Source: Cyanophora paradoxa (lineage: Eukaryota > Glaucocystophyceae > Cyanophorales > Cyanophoraceae). From it: 64,000 nucleotides of DNA. Of this stretch, positions 46,271 to 57,128 are shown piece after piece; within the stretch, counting starts at the first letter, position 1, and each line of letters opens with the position of its first letter. The stretch covers positions 1 through 64,000 of the forward strand of contig QPMI01000184.1 of NCBI GenBank assembly GCA_004431415.1, given 5' to 3'. A model generated the notes under the pieces. The model made no database searches, was not told the origin of the DNA, and worked only from the letters and a program-made list of their open reading frames with translations. Both the position numbers and the translations under genes were made by a program.

Positions 46271-48166
46271 ATGAGCCTCTACTCGTTCCTGCCTCCGCCG
46301 GGGTCGGCTCTGTACGGAGATCTTCCCCCTCCCGAGACTGTGCAGGACCCGAACGCGCCCTTGCCATCCTTGCCGACCACTGGCCAGCCTTCCAGCTCGC
46401 CGACGCCATCTGCATCGGATGCATCGCCCGCGCCATCCGCGGCATCGCAGCCGCAGTCGAACGCGGCGCAGCAATCCGCCCCGAACAGTGCTCTCCAGAC
46501 TCGCCCCCGGTAGCGAGGCGCCTGCTGACCCAGAGCGTTCCAGGCTGGGCAGCGCGCACGAGACTGATGCCGACAAACATCTTGAAGAGACCCGCGCCGC
46601 CGCCCGCGAAGCCGCAGAAGACGGCGGCCCAGATCCTGGCCGCAAAGCCAACGACTGTCATCGTGGAGACGAAGTTTGTGGGTGGATCGACGAGCGATGT
46701 GCGCCTCGTCGTCCTCCTCTGCGCGCTCGTCGCCGCCCTGCGAGCCCTGCGGCGCAGGAGGAGAATCCGGACGAGGCCATTCGGGACGAGTACGATCCCG
46801 CGAAGCCGAACGACTATATGAAGGCGCGTTCCGTCGCCTCCCTTAGCGCGCGCACGCGGCCGACGCGGCGGCGCGCAGTGGAAGGCGGAGCAGGCGCGGC
46901 TGAGGCGGCAGGCGGAGCTCCAGGCGGAGCGGGAGCGGGAGTACAGGGAACGCATGGAGCACGAGGCGGCGAATCCGGCGCCGCGCATCGACACGCTGAC
47001 CGCCGCTTCGGGAGAAGAGGCCTTCCTGCGACGGGCGGCCCTCAGCGGGCGGGCGCCGCCCCCGGCGCCCCCGCCCGTGCCCCGCTCCCCCGAGCGCTCT
47101 GCCCCGGGCCCCTCCGACGAGCGCCCCGACTTTCCATTCCGCCGTGGCGGCTTCTCCTCCTCCCCGTCGCCCCCCGCCCCCGGTCCCGGCCCGACCTCGG
47201 GCGCCCCCTCCACCTCCCCGCCCCCGGCCCCCGGCACCGGCCCCAAGGGGCTCGCCTTCGCCGCAAAGCTCATGCAGAAGATGGGGTGGCAGGCCGGCTC
47301 CGGTGCGCCTCCCCGCGAACTCTTACCCGCGCGGCCGTCGCCGCCGCCGCCACTCAAGGTCGCGCGGCAGGCCTTGGCAAGTCGAACCAGGGCATCACTA
47401 CCGCTCTCGACACGAGGAAGACGTCCAACCGGCAGGCGCGCCCCACAGGGGGCCGCCTCCGCGCCACCCCCGCCCCTGACGGCGGCGGCAGGGCGTGATC
47501 GTGAACGCGGGTGCGCCGGGGAGCATGGCGGGCGGCCTGGGCGGGGGCCGCAGCCGGCCCCTGGGCGCCGTCCAGCCCACGAAGATCCTCCTCCTGCAGG
47601 TGGGCCCCCTGCACCGCGCAATCGCCCCCCGCCCCCAACCGGCCCCGCAGAATATGGTCGCCCCCGGCGAGGTCGACCCCGACCTCCAGGCGTGCCTGTA
47701 CCCCCGGCAAGCGCCGTTCTTCTCCTCACCCCACGGCCCCTGCAGGCGGAGACTGCCGAGGAGTGCCAGAAGTACGGGCGGGTGGACACGTGCAAAGTCT
47801 TCGAGGTGGCCCCACCCCCCGTGACCGAGCCCGGTACCCCGCCCACGCGACCGGCGCAGGTCACGGACGGCAGCGTACCCCCCGAGGAGGCGGTCCGGAT
47901 CTTCGTCAAGTTCTTCGCGCCCGAGTCGGCGACGAAAGGTGCCAGGCGGGCGCCCCGCGCTCCACCCGCGCGCCCGCTCACCCTGGGCGCAGCGCTCAAC
48001 GAGCTCAACGGGCGCTACTTCGGAGGGCGCATGGTCGCCGGCCCGCCCCGCCCCCGCCCGCGTCGTCGCTGAAGCCGCGTACCCCGACCCACAGGTCCGC
48101 GCGAGCTACTTTGATGAGGAGCGGTTCGCGAGGAACGAGCTGGAGCCGATTCTGGACGACTACTGA
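46271..48166 (+). CDS. RBM17: Splicing factor 45 (RBM17/SPF45) homologue
   Basis: SPF45 acts at 3' splice-site choice through a UHM-type RRM. The start MSLYSFLPPPGSALYGDLPP matches the SPF45 N-terminus. Exons then show RPAPPPAKPQKTAAQILAAK, DEYDPAKPNDYMK, and a charged helix AEQARLRRQAELQAERERE. A Pro-rich linker follows, then the G-patch GPKGLAFAAKLMQKMGWQAG spliced to LGKSNQGITTALDTRKTSNR. After GVIVNAG and a KILLLQ strand comes MVAPGEVDPDLQ, a segment ETAEECQKYGRVDTCKVFEV, and EEAVRIFVKFF. LNELNGRYFGGRMV completes the RRM, followed by YFDEERFARNELEPILDDY-stop. All expected domains are present in order. In this intron-dense genome with odd introns, its target sites would be worth study. Confidence 0.92.
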
Positions 48167-48493
48167 GCCGCTTGCTCTGCATCGGTAGTCCTGAGGTTGG
48201 AGACGTTCGAATAGAAACAGCACACACTGCAGGGATCTTAGCCTAAGGTCTGGTGGGCGGAGGTGGAAGGGTGGGTGCACTGCGGCACTGCAGGTCGGAT
48301 GGTATCTGATACTCTTTAAAGCGGGCTGCGCATACCTGCTACTATAGATAGGAATACACTAGGTCTGGAGCTAGGGCCTTCATTGAACGCGCGCGAAGCG
48401 ATTGCGAGTGCCGCAACAGTCGGAGCGCCGCCACGCCGTACTCGTTATAATTAGTTCACGGAAAGGAGCTGCGGAGGATGATAAGGGAACGAT
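48167..48493. other. Convergent intergenic region, no gene seen
   Basis: About 330 bp lie between the RBM17 stop and the FKBP stop. No element recognised. Confidence 0.4.
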
Positions 48494-49258
48494 TCAATGA
48501 TTAGGCATTATCGAGCCACAGGGGCGGGGCGGGTGCAGGGTCACCTCAACCTCGAACACAAGCGTTGAATTAGAGGGGATGATCGGAGGGAAGCCGCGGG
48601 CGCCGTAGGCGCAGTCGGGCGTGCAGATGAGCCTCGCGCGCTGGCCGACGCTCATCTGCGTGAGGCAAGTCTCAGAAGAGCCGCGGAGGGCGCGGGCGGG
48701 GAGCTGGAGCGCAAGCCACCTGGGCAACGCCCTCGTCCCAGCCGCGGATGACCTGCCCCATGCCGACTGCGCGAAGAGGCGAGAGGGAGAAACGGCTCAG
48801 CAACGATGTGCGTCGACTGGCGGGCACAGGTCAGAAGCGCACTCGTGAAGACGAAGGGCATGCCGCTTGCGCCATCAATTTCCGCGTCAGAGGCCGCGGC
48901 GCGAGGCGCCGGCGCGCGCCGGCTCGCGCGCACCGGTCTAGAGAGCTGTCGAACTTCTTGCCGTCTGTAAGCTGCGCGGGACGGCCGGAAGGCCGCGGGG
49001 CGCCAGCCGCGGTAAGTACGATCGCGGGAGCTGTTGGCATGCGGTGCCCCGCCGCGAGGCGCGCACCGTTCCCGTGTAGTGCACCGTGACCTTCTGACCT
49101 GCGCATTCAACGCAGTCGATCAGCGGCCTCCGGTTGCCATAGCGAGCGCCTCGAACGGGCCAGGGCCGTCTTCAAATCGAGGCGCGCACGCGCTGCCCAC
49201 CTCGCTGAGGGAACGTCTTGCCGTCGCCGTGCTTCAGAGTCTCCACTGTGACCGGCAT
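48494..49258 (-). CDS. FKBP12-type peptidyl-prolyl isomerase (copy A)
   Basis: This is a small cytosolic FK506-binding rotamase. The reading is [43 protein letters not shown], a PFVF exon, [36 protein letters not shown] and [18 protein letters not shown]. It is joined by GT-AG introns of about 50-130 nt. All active-site positions of FKBP12 (Tyr of HYTG, FDSS, VIRGW, AYG, IIP) are kept. The C-terminus differs from FKBP12: instead of a short LLKL end it runs [15 protein letters not shown]. Most of the gene plus upstream DNA is inverted-duplicated at about 51790-52754. Confidence 0.88.
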
Positions 49259-49560
49259 CGCGCCGCGTGCTTGCTGGACCGCGTGCCTGGGGCTTGGTGT
49301 CACGGCGGACGCGGGCACGTCGCGCGGGAGCGGGCCAGCATACGCACCGTGCGTTGTCTGCTGGTCGGTGGGATCGAGCGAGAACCGGGCGCGCGCTGCC
49401 GGCCGCGAAGAGGCGGTCGGGTGCGGAATCCGGGGTACGCGCGCGGTCGGCCTGGCCTGCCGGCTCTGGACCGGACGGTGCACGCGCGGGCTTGAGAGGC
49501 GGCCTTCAGGCTGCAATTTTGCAACACCAGCTGGGGAGAGTGCGCCGCGTTCGCGTCTGC
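48600..49560 (-). repeat. Left arm of a ~960-bp inverted duplication
   Basis: It matches the reverse complement of about 51790-52754. The FKBP-coding part is nearly identical, while the part upstream of the start codon is more diverged. The spacer holds FKBP copy B and TMEM167. Confidence 0.8.
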
Positions 49561-49801
49561 AGTTGCGCAGGGGCGATGGCCAGTTGTGCGCGGCTCCATA
49601 TGTGTGCTTTTGATGCGTAAAAAAGAAAAGCGAAGGGTTTGAAACGAAGGGCTTGCACTAATAAATCAGCCCGAAAGCACACGCTACAGCAGGCACTTCG
49701 CAACTAGGAGCATACAAGCCGGCCGCTTACTTACAGAGCAAGAGACGGCCGCGTCTATCACGCCTAGCACGGAGTCCGCGAGCGGAGCGCGGAGGACGAG
49801 C

Positions 49802-50659
49802 TTACTGGATCTTCAGGAGCTGCGAGGAACTGTCAGAAAGGGAAAGGATCACAGCTTTGATCGGAACTAGTCGTCGGACCTCGACATCGAAGATGAGGGT
49901 CGAGTTCGGGGGAATGACAGGCGGGAAGCCCTTAGCGCCGTACGCGTAGTCCGGCGTGCAGGTCAGCTTCGCGCGCTGGCCGACGCTCATCTACGTGAAA
50001 AGCGGCAAGTTTCAGAACAGCCGCGGAGGGCACGGGCCGGGAGCTCGAGTGCGGGACGCACCTGGGCAACGCCCTCATCCCAGCCCTTGATGACCTCGCC
50101 CTTCCCGACTGCAAGACAAGAAGTTAGCATCTTTGATACAAGTTCCGTGAACAGAGCTCACTCGTGAACACGAAGGGCTGGCCGCTGCGCAAGCGGGAGG
50201 GAGTGTCACGAACAAGGTGGGGACTATCGCCGCTCGACGCGAGGAATGTAGAGGATGCATTCAATATCTATACGAATCCCACATCCTAGCGAAATGGCCG
50301 CCCGGTCTTCAATTCGCCCCAACGAAAACTTTGCAAGCTCGGCGGAGAAATGACCATTCCGCACCGGTCGCGGGAGCTGTCGAACTTGTTGCCGTTGGTC
50401 AGCTGCGACGAGGGTGCGTGAGACGCAATGAAACACGCCGGCAGTCCCGCAGAGGTAATGCAGGACGCCGGCTTCGCATAGATGCAGGTGCCGCGAGGGC
50501 GGACCGTGCCAGTGTAATGAACGTGCACGCGCTGGCCAGAGCGCGGGAAGGTCGCGCCGTCGCCCGGAGTAACAGTTTCAACAGTAACGCCCTGCGCAGC
50601 TGTCAACAAAAGAAGCATATCGCGGCGGCTATCGCGATAGGCGGCGGCATGCCGACCAT
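49802..50659 (-). CDS. FKBP12-type peptidyl-prolyl isomerase (copy B)
   Basis: Exons read [42 protein letters not shown], a GQPFVF exon, [36 protein letters not shown] and [20 protein letters not shown]. This is closer to FKBP12 than copy A, and all rotamase residues are kept. The C-terminus is extended by about 20 residues ([20 protein letters not shown]). Two starts are possible. One is ATG at 50618, giving [11 protein letters not shown] with no intron. The other is ATG at 50659, followed at once by a GT donor whose intron ends at the CAG before GGC, giving M-GVTVETV as in FKBP12. The second fits the family better and would make a start-codon-only coding exon. It is head-to-head with TMEM167. 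Confidence 0.88.
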
Positions 50660-50716
50660 GTTGCTTGCCGATCAGGGGGTAGAGCGAGATTGACAGCAGT
50701 CGTGTACCCGGCGACG
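50660..50716. promoter_or_regulatory. 57-bp divergent promoter, FKBP-B / TMEM167
   Basis: If FKBP-B starts at 50659, only 57 bp lie between the two start codons. If it starts at 50618, about 98 bp separate them. Transcription starts must then lie within or overlap the opposite gene. Confidence 0.4.
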
Positions 50717-51136
50717 ATGGTATGTCTCGGCTTCCGCGCCGCGCTGTACGGTTCCCGCTGACGCCGCGCACTCACATCGCGCAGTCGGCCATCTTCGACC
50801 TCAGCTCGCTGTGCACGGTCATTCTGCTCGTCATCTGCACATGCACGTACATCCACTCAAACCCGACCGTCGGCCGGATACTCGACAACAACAAGACAGG
50901 GTTCGCGCGACCCCCGATGCCGGCGATGCGCCGAGTCAGCCGGCGTCTTTGAACGTGTTCCTGCCGCGCAGCTTTCCCGGCCTCTTCTGGAAAGCCGCAA
51001 GGATAGGTGCACGAGCTCCTCTTGTGAAGCTCTCTCGCACGCGCTGAGCCGTTCGCGCCGCGCAGGGGAGCGGCTTAGCCCCTTCGTGTCCGTTGCGTGT
51101 ATAGTTATGGGCTTCAGCCTGTTGTTCGGCGGTTGA
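50717..51136 (+). CDS. TMEM167: TMEM167/Kish, secretory-pathway membrane protein
   Basis: Kish is a 70-residue protein with two membrane spans needed for secretion. Exon 1 codes only the ATG (50717-50719). It is followed by intron GTATGT...CAG (50720-50784) and SAIFDLSSLCTVILLVICTC-TYIHS, ILDNNKTG, FPGLFWKAARIG, ERLSPFVSVACIVMGFSLLF-GG-stop. Four coding exons joined by GT-AG introns reproduce the complete family length with both spans. The ATG-only exon is required, because animal and plant homologues begin MSAIF. The protein is almost invariant across eukaryotes, so the call is firm. Confidence 0.93.
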
Positions 51137-51789
51137 GTCTGAAATTATCATCTCAAGCACATTCTGCGCGTCGGCCCACCTCCCGAGGGGCGGGCTGGCT
51201 TCGCCGCTGCTTGCGCCGACCTGCGCTGAGCTGGCGCTGACGCTGGGGCGTCGTCCGGCGATCCCTACACCTCACCCGGGAGCCCGATCAACGCCAGCTG
51301 ATGGTCTTATTCTCGCAGCTACAGACCCGAGCATGCATCCGCAGCTGCGAACCTAGCTAAGGCCTCCCAGCGCTAGCATTCTTCCCCACCCGCGGAGAGG
51401 CAGACGACCCGCATGGTGCAAACGCGCCCTCCTCTAGCACGAACTATTAGGGGCGGCTCGCTCTCGGTTGCAAGGACTTGCGGCCGCTTGCGCCCCACAC
51501 TGATCACCCCCTCGCGGCCGGCAGTGCGCGGCTGCATCGGGCTCAGCGGCTCGAACTCGCTTGCATCTTGTACGGAGACCAAGTGTGGGATAAGGTCGCC
51601 CGGCCCGCCTAACGCTCACGTCCGCTGAGGATGCAATCGCGGCTGCGCCGAGGCCGCACTGTCCGACTTCAACTTCGTCGCCGGCAGCGGGCCCGATAGA
51701 GTATGACTGTCCGGGTACAGACCCCAGACAGCCGGCCTCCCCACGGGTCTAACGGAGTTGTCTAACGGGGTTGCGACCAGACACGACGC
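51137..51789. other. Intergenic, no gene seen
   Basis: Moderate GC, short random frames. It lies inside the spacer of the inverted FKBP duplication. Confidence 0.35.
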
Positions 51790-52754
51790 GGACGCGGACG
51801 CGGCGCACGCTTCCCAAGCCTGGTGCTGCAGCCTAGTGGTCGCCTCTCAAGCCCGCGCGTGCACCGTCCGGTCCAGCGCCGCAGGACTCCAGGCCAGGCC
51901 GAGCGCGCGCGTACCCCGGATTCCGGACCCGACCGCCTCTTCGCGGCCGGCAGCGCGCACCCGGTTCTCGCTCGATCGCGTCGACCAGCAGACGACGCGC
52001 GGTGCATACGCCGGCTCTCTCCCGCGACGTGCCCGCGTCCGCCGTGACACCAAGCCCCAGGCACGCGGTTCAGCAAGCACGCGGCGCGATGCCGGTCACA
52101 GTGGAGACTCTGAAGCACGGCGACGGCAAGACGTTCCCTCAGCGAGGTGGGCAGCGCGTGCGCGCCTCGATTTGAAGACGGCCCTGGCCCGTTCGAGGCG
52201 CTCGCTATGGCAACCGGAGGCCGCTGATCGACTGCGTTGAATGCGCAGGTCAGAAGGTCACGGTGCACTACACGGGAACGGTGCGCGCCTCGCGGCGGGG
52301 CACCGCATGCCAACAGCTCCCGCGATCGTACTTACCGCGGCTGGCGCCCCGCGGCCTTCCGGCCGTCCCGCGCAGCTTACAGACGGCAAGAAGTTCGACA
52401 GCTCTCTAGACCGGTGCGCGCGAGCCGGCGCGCGCCGGCGCCTCGCGCCGCGGCCTCTGACGCGGAAATTGATGGCGCAAGCGGCATGCCCTTCGTCTTC
52501 ACGAGTGCGCTTCTCTCCTGTGCCCGCCAGTGGACGGGCGTCGTTGCTGAGCCGTTTCGCCCTCTCGCCTCGTCGCGCAGTCGGCATGGGGCAGGTCATC
52601 CGCGGCTGCAGCTGGGACGAGGGCGTTGCCCAGGTGGCTTGCGCTCCAGCTCCCCGCCCGCGCCCTCCGCGGCTCTTCTGAGACTTGCCTCACGCAGATG
52701 AGCGTCGGCCAGCGCGCGAGGCTCATCTGCACGCCCGACTGCGCCTACGGCGCC
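51790..52754 (+). repeat. Right arm of the ~960-bp inverted duplication
   Basis: Reverse complement of about 48600-49560. It ends abruptly after the codons for CAYGA, where FKBP copy A continues with RGFPP. Confidence 0.8.
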
Positions 52755-52886
52755 TGCGTCTGCAGCACCCGGCGGCTTCGGGAATTCCATGGCCATCGTC
52801 TTCGAATTCACCCGCACAAACGTGCGCGCTCGATGCATATTCGGTTTACAGGTACAGTAGGTAGCCTTGGCCCTCGGCAATTTTGA
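52089..52886 (+). pseudogene. Truncated inverted copy of FKBP (copy C)
   Basis: It starts at ATG 52089 with the same [17 protein letters not shown] exon and keeps the [30 protein letters not shown]-region and [19 protein letters not shown] exons. Then homology stops and a novel tail follows (CVCSTRRLREFHGHRLRIHP...) to a stop at 52884-52886. The last strand and the IIP loop of FKBP are missing, so the fold should not close. The VIRGW exon also carries an extra CTG-type insertion relative to copy A near 52605. Splice sites look intact, so it may still be transcribed. I treat it as a pseudogene. Confidence 0.65.
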
Positions 52887-53358
52887 GCTATCATTAAGCA
52901 ATAATACATCGCGAGCCATACACGAAACTGAGCGACTCGGCGAGCAATAAATCGCATCATAATAGGGTTGCACTAGCACTTTGCGAGATCATGCCGAAAC
53001 ATGTACCTATGCATACTGCGGGCTACTATAGCTAATACGTTTCTAAGCTGCTGCGCATGCTGGTTTCTGCCGTCATTGCTGATCATGGCCATGAGCGCCA
53101 CCCGGAAACAGGGGCTGCTGCTGCTGGAGTACATGTGCAGACGAGGGTGCGGCGCTGCCGCCCCAGCCCCCCGCGTACGCAGCTGACATCGCTGGCCATG
53201 GCGGATGCAGGGCGGGCGAGTGCGGGTTGTGCATGTTGTTTTGGAGGAAGGGGAAGTCGCAGGCTGGGTTCCAGTTGCAAGGAGCTGCTTGCACGGGCTG
53301 CAGCGGGGGCCAACCCTGCGACGGCGACGAGGGTGGGGGTCATTCGAGACCGCGGGGA
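52887..53358. other. Intergenic or 3' exon region of the next gene
   Basis: A minus-strand frame at 53073-53294 (MQAAPCNWNPACDFPFLQNN..., then QQQQ) resembles the low-complexity protein that follows and could be its last exon. Otherwise no gene is seen. Confidence 0.35.
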
Positions 53359-54357
53359 TTAGGAGGCGAAGCCAAGGCGCACGGAGGCCCAGGGCACATC
53401 CGCTGGCATCATAAACGGTACGTGTGCGCGCGGCCCCATGGCCACGTGCACCGGCACTGGCGGCAAGCTGCTGTGACTGACGTGCGCGTGGACAGCTGCG
53501 GGGTTGATTGCTGGTGCCGACTGCAGCGCCAGGCGTGGGCCCAGTTGGGGCCCCGCCGTTACGTCCGATCGAGACGGCAGCATGGCCGGCTGGCGCCGTG
53601 CACGTGACGCCCCGCGGTCTTCCACGCCGGCCTCCAGGACCTCCTCTTCGAGCTCCTCCTCCCCGCTGGAAGCTCCCGATCGCGAGCTCGAGTCCGTCTC
53701 CCCGGGAGCGAGCGACGCCGCTTCCGCCCCCTTAAGCTTCCGCGCCGCCGCCGCCGCCCGGAACTCGAGCTGACGCTGGTGCTGCAGCTGCAGCTGAAGG
53801 CGGAGCTGGGGCGGGATGGCCACCGCCCTGTGCACGCGCTTCATCGCCTGGAGGAGGTGCGCGGGCGAAGCTGCCTGCGCGGCAGCCGCAGCCGCAGCGC
53901 CGGCCGCGGCCGCGGCGTCGATCTCCTTAGCTGGAGCCGAGGCCGCGCGGTGTTGGATCCGGAGGAAGGCGGGCAAGACGGGCGCCAACATGACGTTCGA
54001 CGCGTGGTGGGAGCTCGAGCTAGCCATAGAGCATGCAGGCGCGGGCTCGGGGGCGCCTTCTCGATCGACGTGGATCGGGGGGTCGGAGGAGGAAGAGGAG
54101 CTCGAGCCCCGCCGCGCCGCTTGCAGCTGGCCTCCCCTGCGCCTCCGCTTGGCGCCCCTCCCGGTCGCTGGCGGCGCCGAGGGGCCGATCCGCGGCATGT
54201 TCGCCATTGCCGGCAGCTGCCTGCCCGTGGAAACATCTACATGTACAGCTGCAGCGGCTGCTTCCACGGCGTCTGCGACCGGCACCATGTTCAGCCCTAG
54301 GCCGGCGCCTGTACGTATACATGTACGAGTGAATTCGAATCCCAGGCCCATATGCAT
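53359..54357 (-). CDS. Low-complexity Ala/Ser/Gln-rich protein, possible transcription regulator
   Basis: A continuous 332-residue minus-strand frame starts MHMGLGFEFTRTCIRTGAGL. It has a basic patch (RGAKRRRRGGQ), Ser runs (SSSSSSS), an Ala/His region, HLLQAMKRVHRAVAIPPQLR-LQLQLQHQRQLEFR, an acidic patch (EEELEEEVLEAGVEDRG), and a Pro/His/Val-rich end. The basic cluster with Q-rich helix suggests a nuclear disordered regulator, but no known domain is seen. Frames at 54459-54701 (His/Ala repeats, HAHAHVHVHHQ) and 53073-53294 on the same strand have the same style and may be additional exons. It is more biased than the shadow frames elsewhere, and the region has no competing gene. Confidence 0.5.
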   Translation of the reverse strand: MHMGLGFEFTRTCIRTGAGLGLNMVPVADAVEAAAAAVHVDVSTGRQLPAMANMPRIGPSAPPATGRGAKRRRRGGQLQAARRGSSSSSSSDPPIHVDREGAPEPAPACSMASSSSHHASNVMLAPVLPAFLRIQHRAASAPAKEIDAAAAAGAAAAAAAQAASPAHLLQAMKRVHRAVAIPPQLRLQLQLQHQRQLEFRAAAAARKLKGAEAASLAPGETDSSSRSGASSGEEELEEEVLEAGVEDRGASRARRQPAMLPSRSDVTAGPQLGPRLALQSAPAINPAAVHAHVSHSSLPPVPVHVAMGPRAHVPFMMPADVPWASVRLGFAS

Positions 54358-54701
54358 GGTTAGCTATACAGTTATCGATTGTCGTCATTTTATCGAACAT
54401 GATCAGCTGCGAGCTTACATTTAATTATATTTAAGTAGTACGTCGCTAGATTGAAGATCTAGATTTTAATGATATCAAGATCATGATCAGCGGGGGGGGG
54501 GGGGGGGGGGGCTGGCCATGCCCAGGGCCCGCCGGCCGGGGCGTGCACGTGCGCACGCTTGGCATCTTGATGGTGAACATGTACATGAGCATGCGCATGC
54601 GCCATGTGTGCGAGCACGGCGGACTGCATCAATTGCAAGCCGTCGCCGTGCGCGTGCATGTAGGCTAGCTGCCCGGAAGCATCGCTGCTGGTCGGCCCCA
54701 A

Positions 54702-56164
54702 GTTGGCGGTCGTCCTCTTGCGCGCGGGCCTTCGAATGAATTTGTAATCTATTCGAGGGATAGGAGGATCCCGAGATTAGGAGAGTCACATACATATATA
54801 GACCTCTTCAATTCATTCTGATCATATATATGCATGAATTTTGCAGTGTTCAACTGGCAAATTAATTATATATAATTCCAAATCAAAAGTGCGCACCAGG
54901 GTGCTGCGCGTGAAAAAAGCCGATCGTATGATCATGATCACGGTAACTGACATCAATTTTGTCCAACGCTGGCCGGCGGTCGCGGCTTACTATAGCTAGT
55001 TATATATATATTACATTACTAAGTCAAGAGATTTTCTTCAAAGTTTGGATGCCGGCGGCGCCGGCCGCGGCGTTGGATAAAAACAATTTCACCTTCTTCA
55101 TAAATTCATCGCGCACGATTGCGGCTTTCTTCGCGTACTCATCTCTCCCTTCGTCAGAGAGCGATCGCCTATTTATCACATAAGCAGGACAAAATTAGCG
55201 ATCGCCGGTCGACTGCAATAGAGCAAATCTGTAAGAACAGATTTGAATGACACGAACCATAGGGCCCCCAGACGCTGCATTATGCAAAAAAATACGGGTT
55301 CAGACAAGGTATATAAAAAAAGGTACGAACTACGGTATACATGTACAGTATATGCCATTATATAATTATACTTTGATGCTCATTATCGTGCACGTGTTGC
55401 GAATTCAATTCGAACCTGAGATACTTCCATGTTCGACAAATCTGCGTTTGCACGGGTTTCAAGTTTCAGGTTTGATTTCATGATCAGTACAGTGTCAGGT
55501 TTCCGCGGCTGCCGATCCGCGCGAATTCGAATTCAAATAACTATCTATATATGTATATCGATATTGATATCATAGTATCGATATCGCGAGCTCGAGGCGA
55601 GGCCTAGGTGGACTTCATGATCACATGCTGCAATATTTAATTGCGTACCTGGATACTGTGCATGGAGAATGAACCGAAATGAATTCCGAGCCGGGGATCC
55701 GGGATCCAGAAAAACACATTAATAGTCAAAGTTCGATCGATATCGCGAGGTTCGAATCTAAATTAAAGGCGCGATTGCGAACATGTACTGCGCAAACCTG
55801 AGCAGCCACTTGTTTTCTCTGCAGCCAGATCGTGATCAGAGATCGTCCGACAAAACTTATACGCAAATATAACAGGCATTGGCTTCGGTTCCGAGGCTCA
55901 CCCTCTCATTGCTGCTCGCGATCGGCGAGAGAGTGTATCAAAGATATCGACCGTGAGATTTTTACGAGAGCGAAATATATATATATATATATATATCGAT
56001 ATCCCACTGAGCCAACAGTTGCAATTGGCCACGGGCAATCACACGTACCTGAACAGAATGAAGGCGTCTGCATGCGCATGGTCTGGAGCGTCAGCGCTAG
56101 CAGCAGATCGAATTCGAAGTTTAAAATTTGACCGCTGAATATAATAAATGTGCATGTAAATATG
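54702..56164. other. AT-rich palindrome-dense noncoding DNA
   Basis: No gene is seen. It has an (AT)n run near 55975-55996, GATCATGATC at 54929-54941, GATATCATAGTATCGATATC near 55566-55586, and many GAATTCGAATTC-type palindromes. Confidence 0.5.
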
Positions 56165-56646
56165 CGCCATACATGTCCAACCGAAATTCTAGCGGAGCAC
56201 AGCAAACGATTGGCGCGAAACTGAGCACGTCTGAAGTGCAGTTTAGAGCAATCTAGAGCAGGGAGATTTTGGGTTTCGCGCCAATGTCTCGCCGTGCAGA
56301 AGTTGGCCTCGGGGGTCGCTGCGCCCCGGCCCCCTCTTCAGCCCTCGACAGCGCAAGGCAGCTCAAGGCCCGCCCAGGCCCCCCCGCTCCCCCCAACTGC
56401 CCTTCCCGGGACTCGAACGCTGGGGCAATAAGACGCCGGCCGGGCGCGCTGCTAGCTCGGCTAGCTCGCCGCGAAACTGGCCTTTTCCTCGTCGCTTTTG
56501 TATGGCCATACATCTAGGAAAATTTCGTACCGCATCCGCACGAAACTGAGCCTTATTCTAGCATCGAGATGCATACTAGCTAGTATTAAACGCTTCAGTT
56601 TCTCGCCAATCGCTTTCCATTATTTTATCCAGCCAAATCGACCAGA
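56165..56646 (-). mobile_element. 482-bp SINE-like repeat, copy 1
   Basis: This unit is perfectly repeated in tandem at 56647-57128 and recurs inverted at 59740-60169. Read on the minus strand it contains TAGCCGAGCTAG, matching a Pol III A box (TRGYNNANNNG), and GCGTTCGAGTCC, close to a B box (GGTTCGANTCC), about 45 bp apart. The region is at about 56407-56473. This suggests a tRNA-derived promoter like that of a SINE. The paired stems of a real tRNA do not form. Confidence 0.6.
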
Positions 56647-57128
56647 CGCCATACATGTCCAACCGAAATTCTAGCGGAGCACAGCAAACGATTGGCGCGA
56701 AACTGAGCACGTCTGAAGTGCAGTTTAGAGCAATCTAGAGCAGGGAGATTTTGGGTTTCGCGCCAATGTCTCGCCGTGCAGAAGTTGGCCTCGGGGGTCG
56801 CTGCGCCCCGGCCCCCTCTTCAGCCCTCGACAGCGCAAGGCAGCTCAAGGCCCGCCCAGGCCCCCCCGCTCCCCCCAACTGCCCTTCCCGGGACTCGAAC
56901 GCTGGGGCAATAAGACGCCGGCCGGGCGCGCTGCTAGCTCGGCTAGCTCGCCGCGAAACTGGCCTTTTCCTCGTCGCTTTTGTATGGCCATACATCTAGG
57001 AAAATTTCGTACCGCATCCGCACGAAACTGAGCCTTATTCTAGCATCGAGATGCATACTAGCTAGTATTAAACGCTTCAGTTTCTCGCCAATCGCTTTCC
57101 ATTATTTTATCCAGCCAAATCGACCAGA
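56647..57128 (-). mobile_element. 482-bp SINE-like repeat, copy 2
   Basis: Tandem copy of the preceding unit with no difference seen, so the duplication is recent. The tRNA-like boxes lie at about 56889-56955. Confidence 0.65.

Noticed and set aside
55972-56000. (AT)n microsatellite as a regulatory element
   Set aside because: Simple repeat in noncoding DNA with no gene nearby.
56253-56517. Open frames inside the 482-bp repeat as proteins
   Set aside because: Identical frames occur in each copy only because the DNA is repeated, and the third copy breaks them. The repeat has Pol III-type signals instead.
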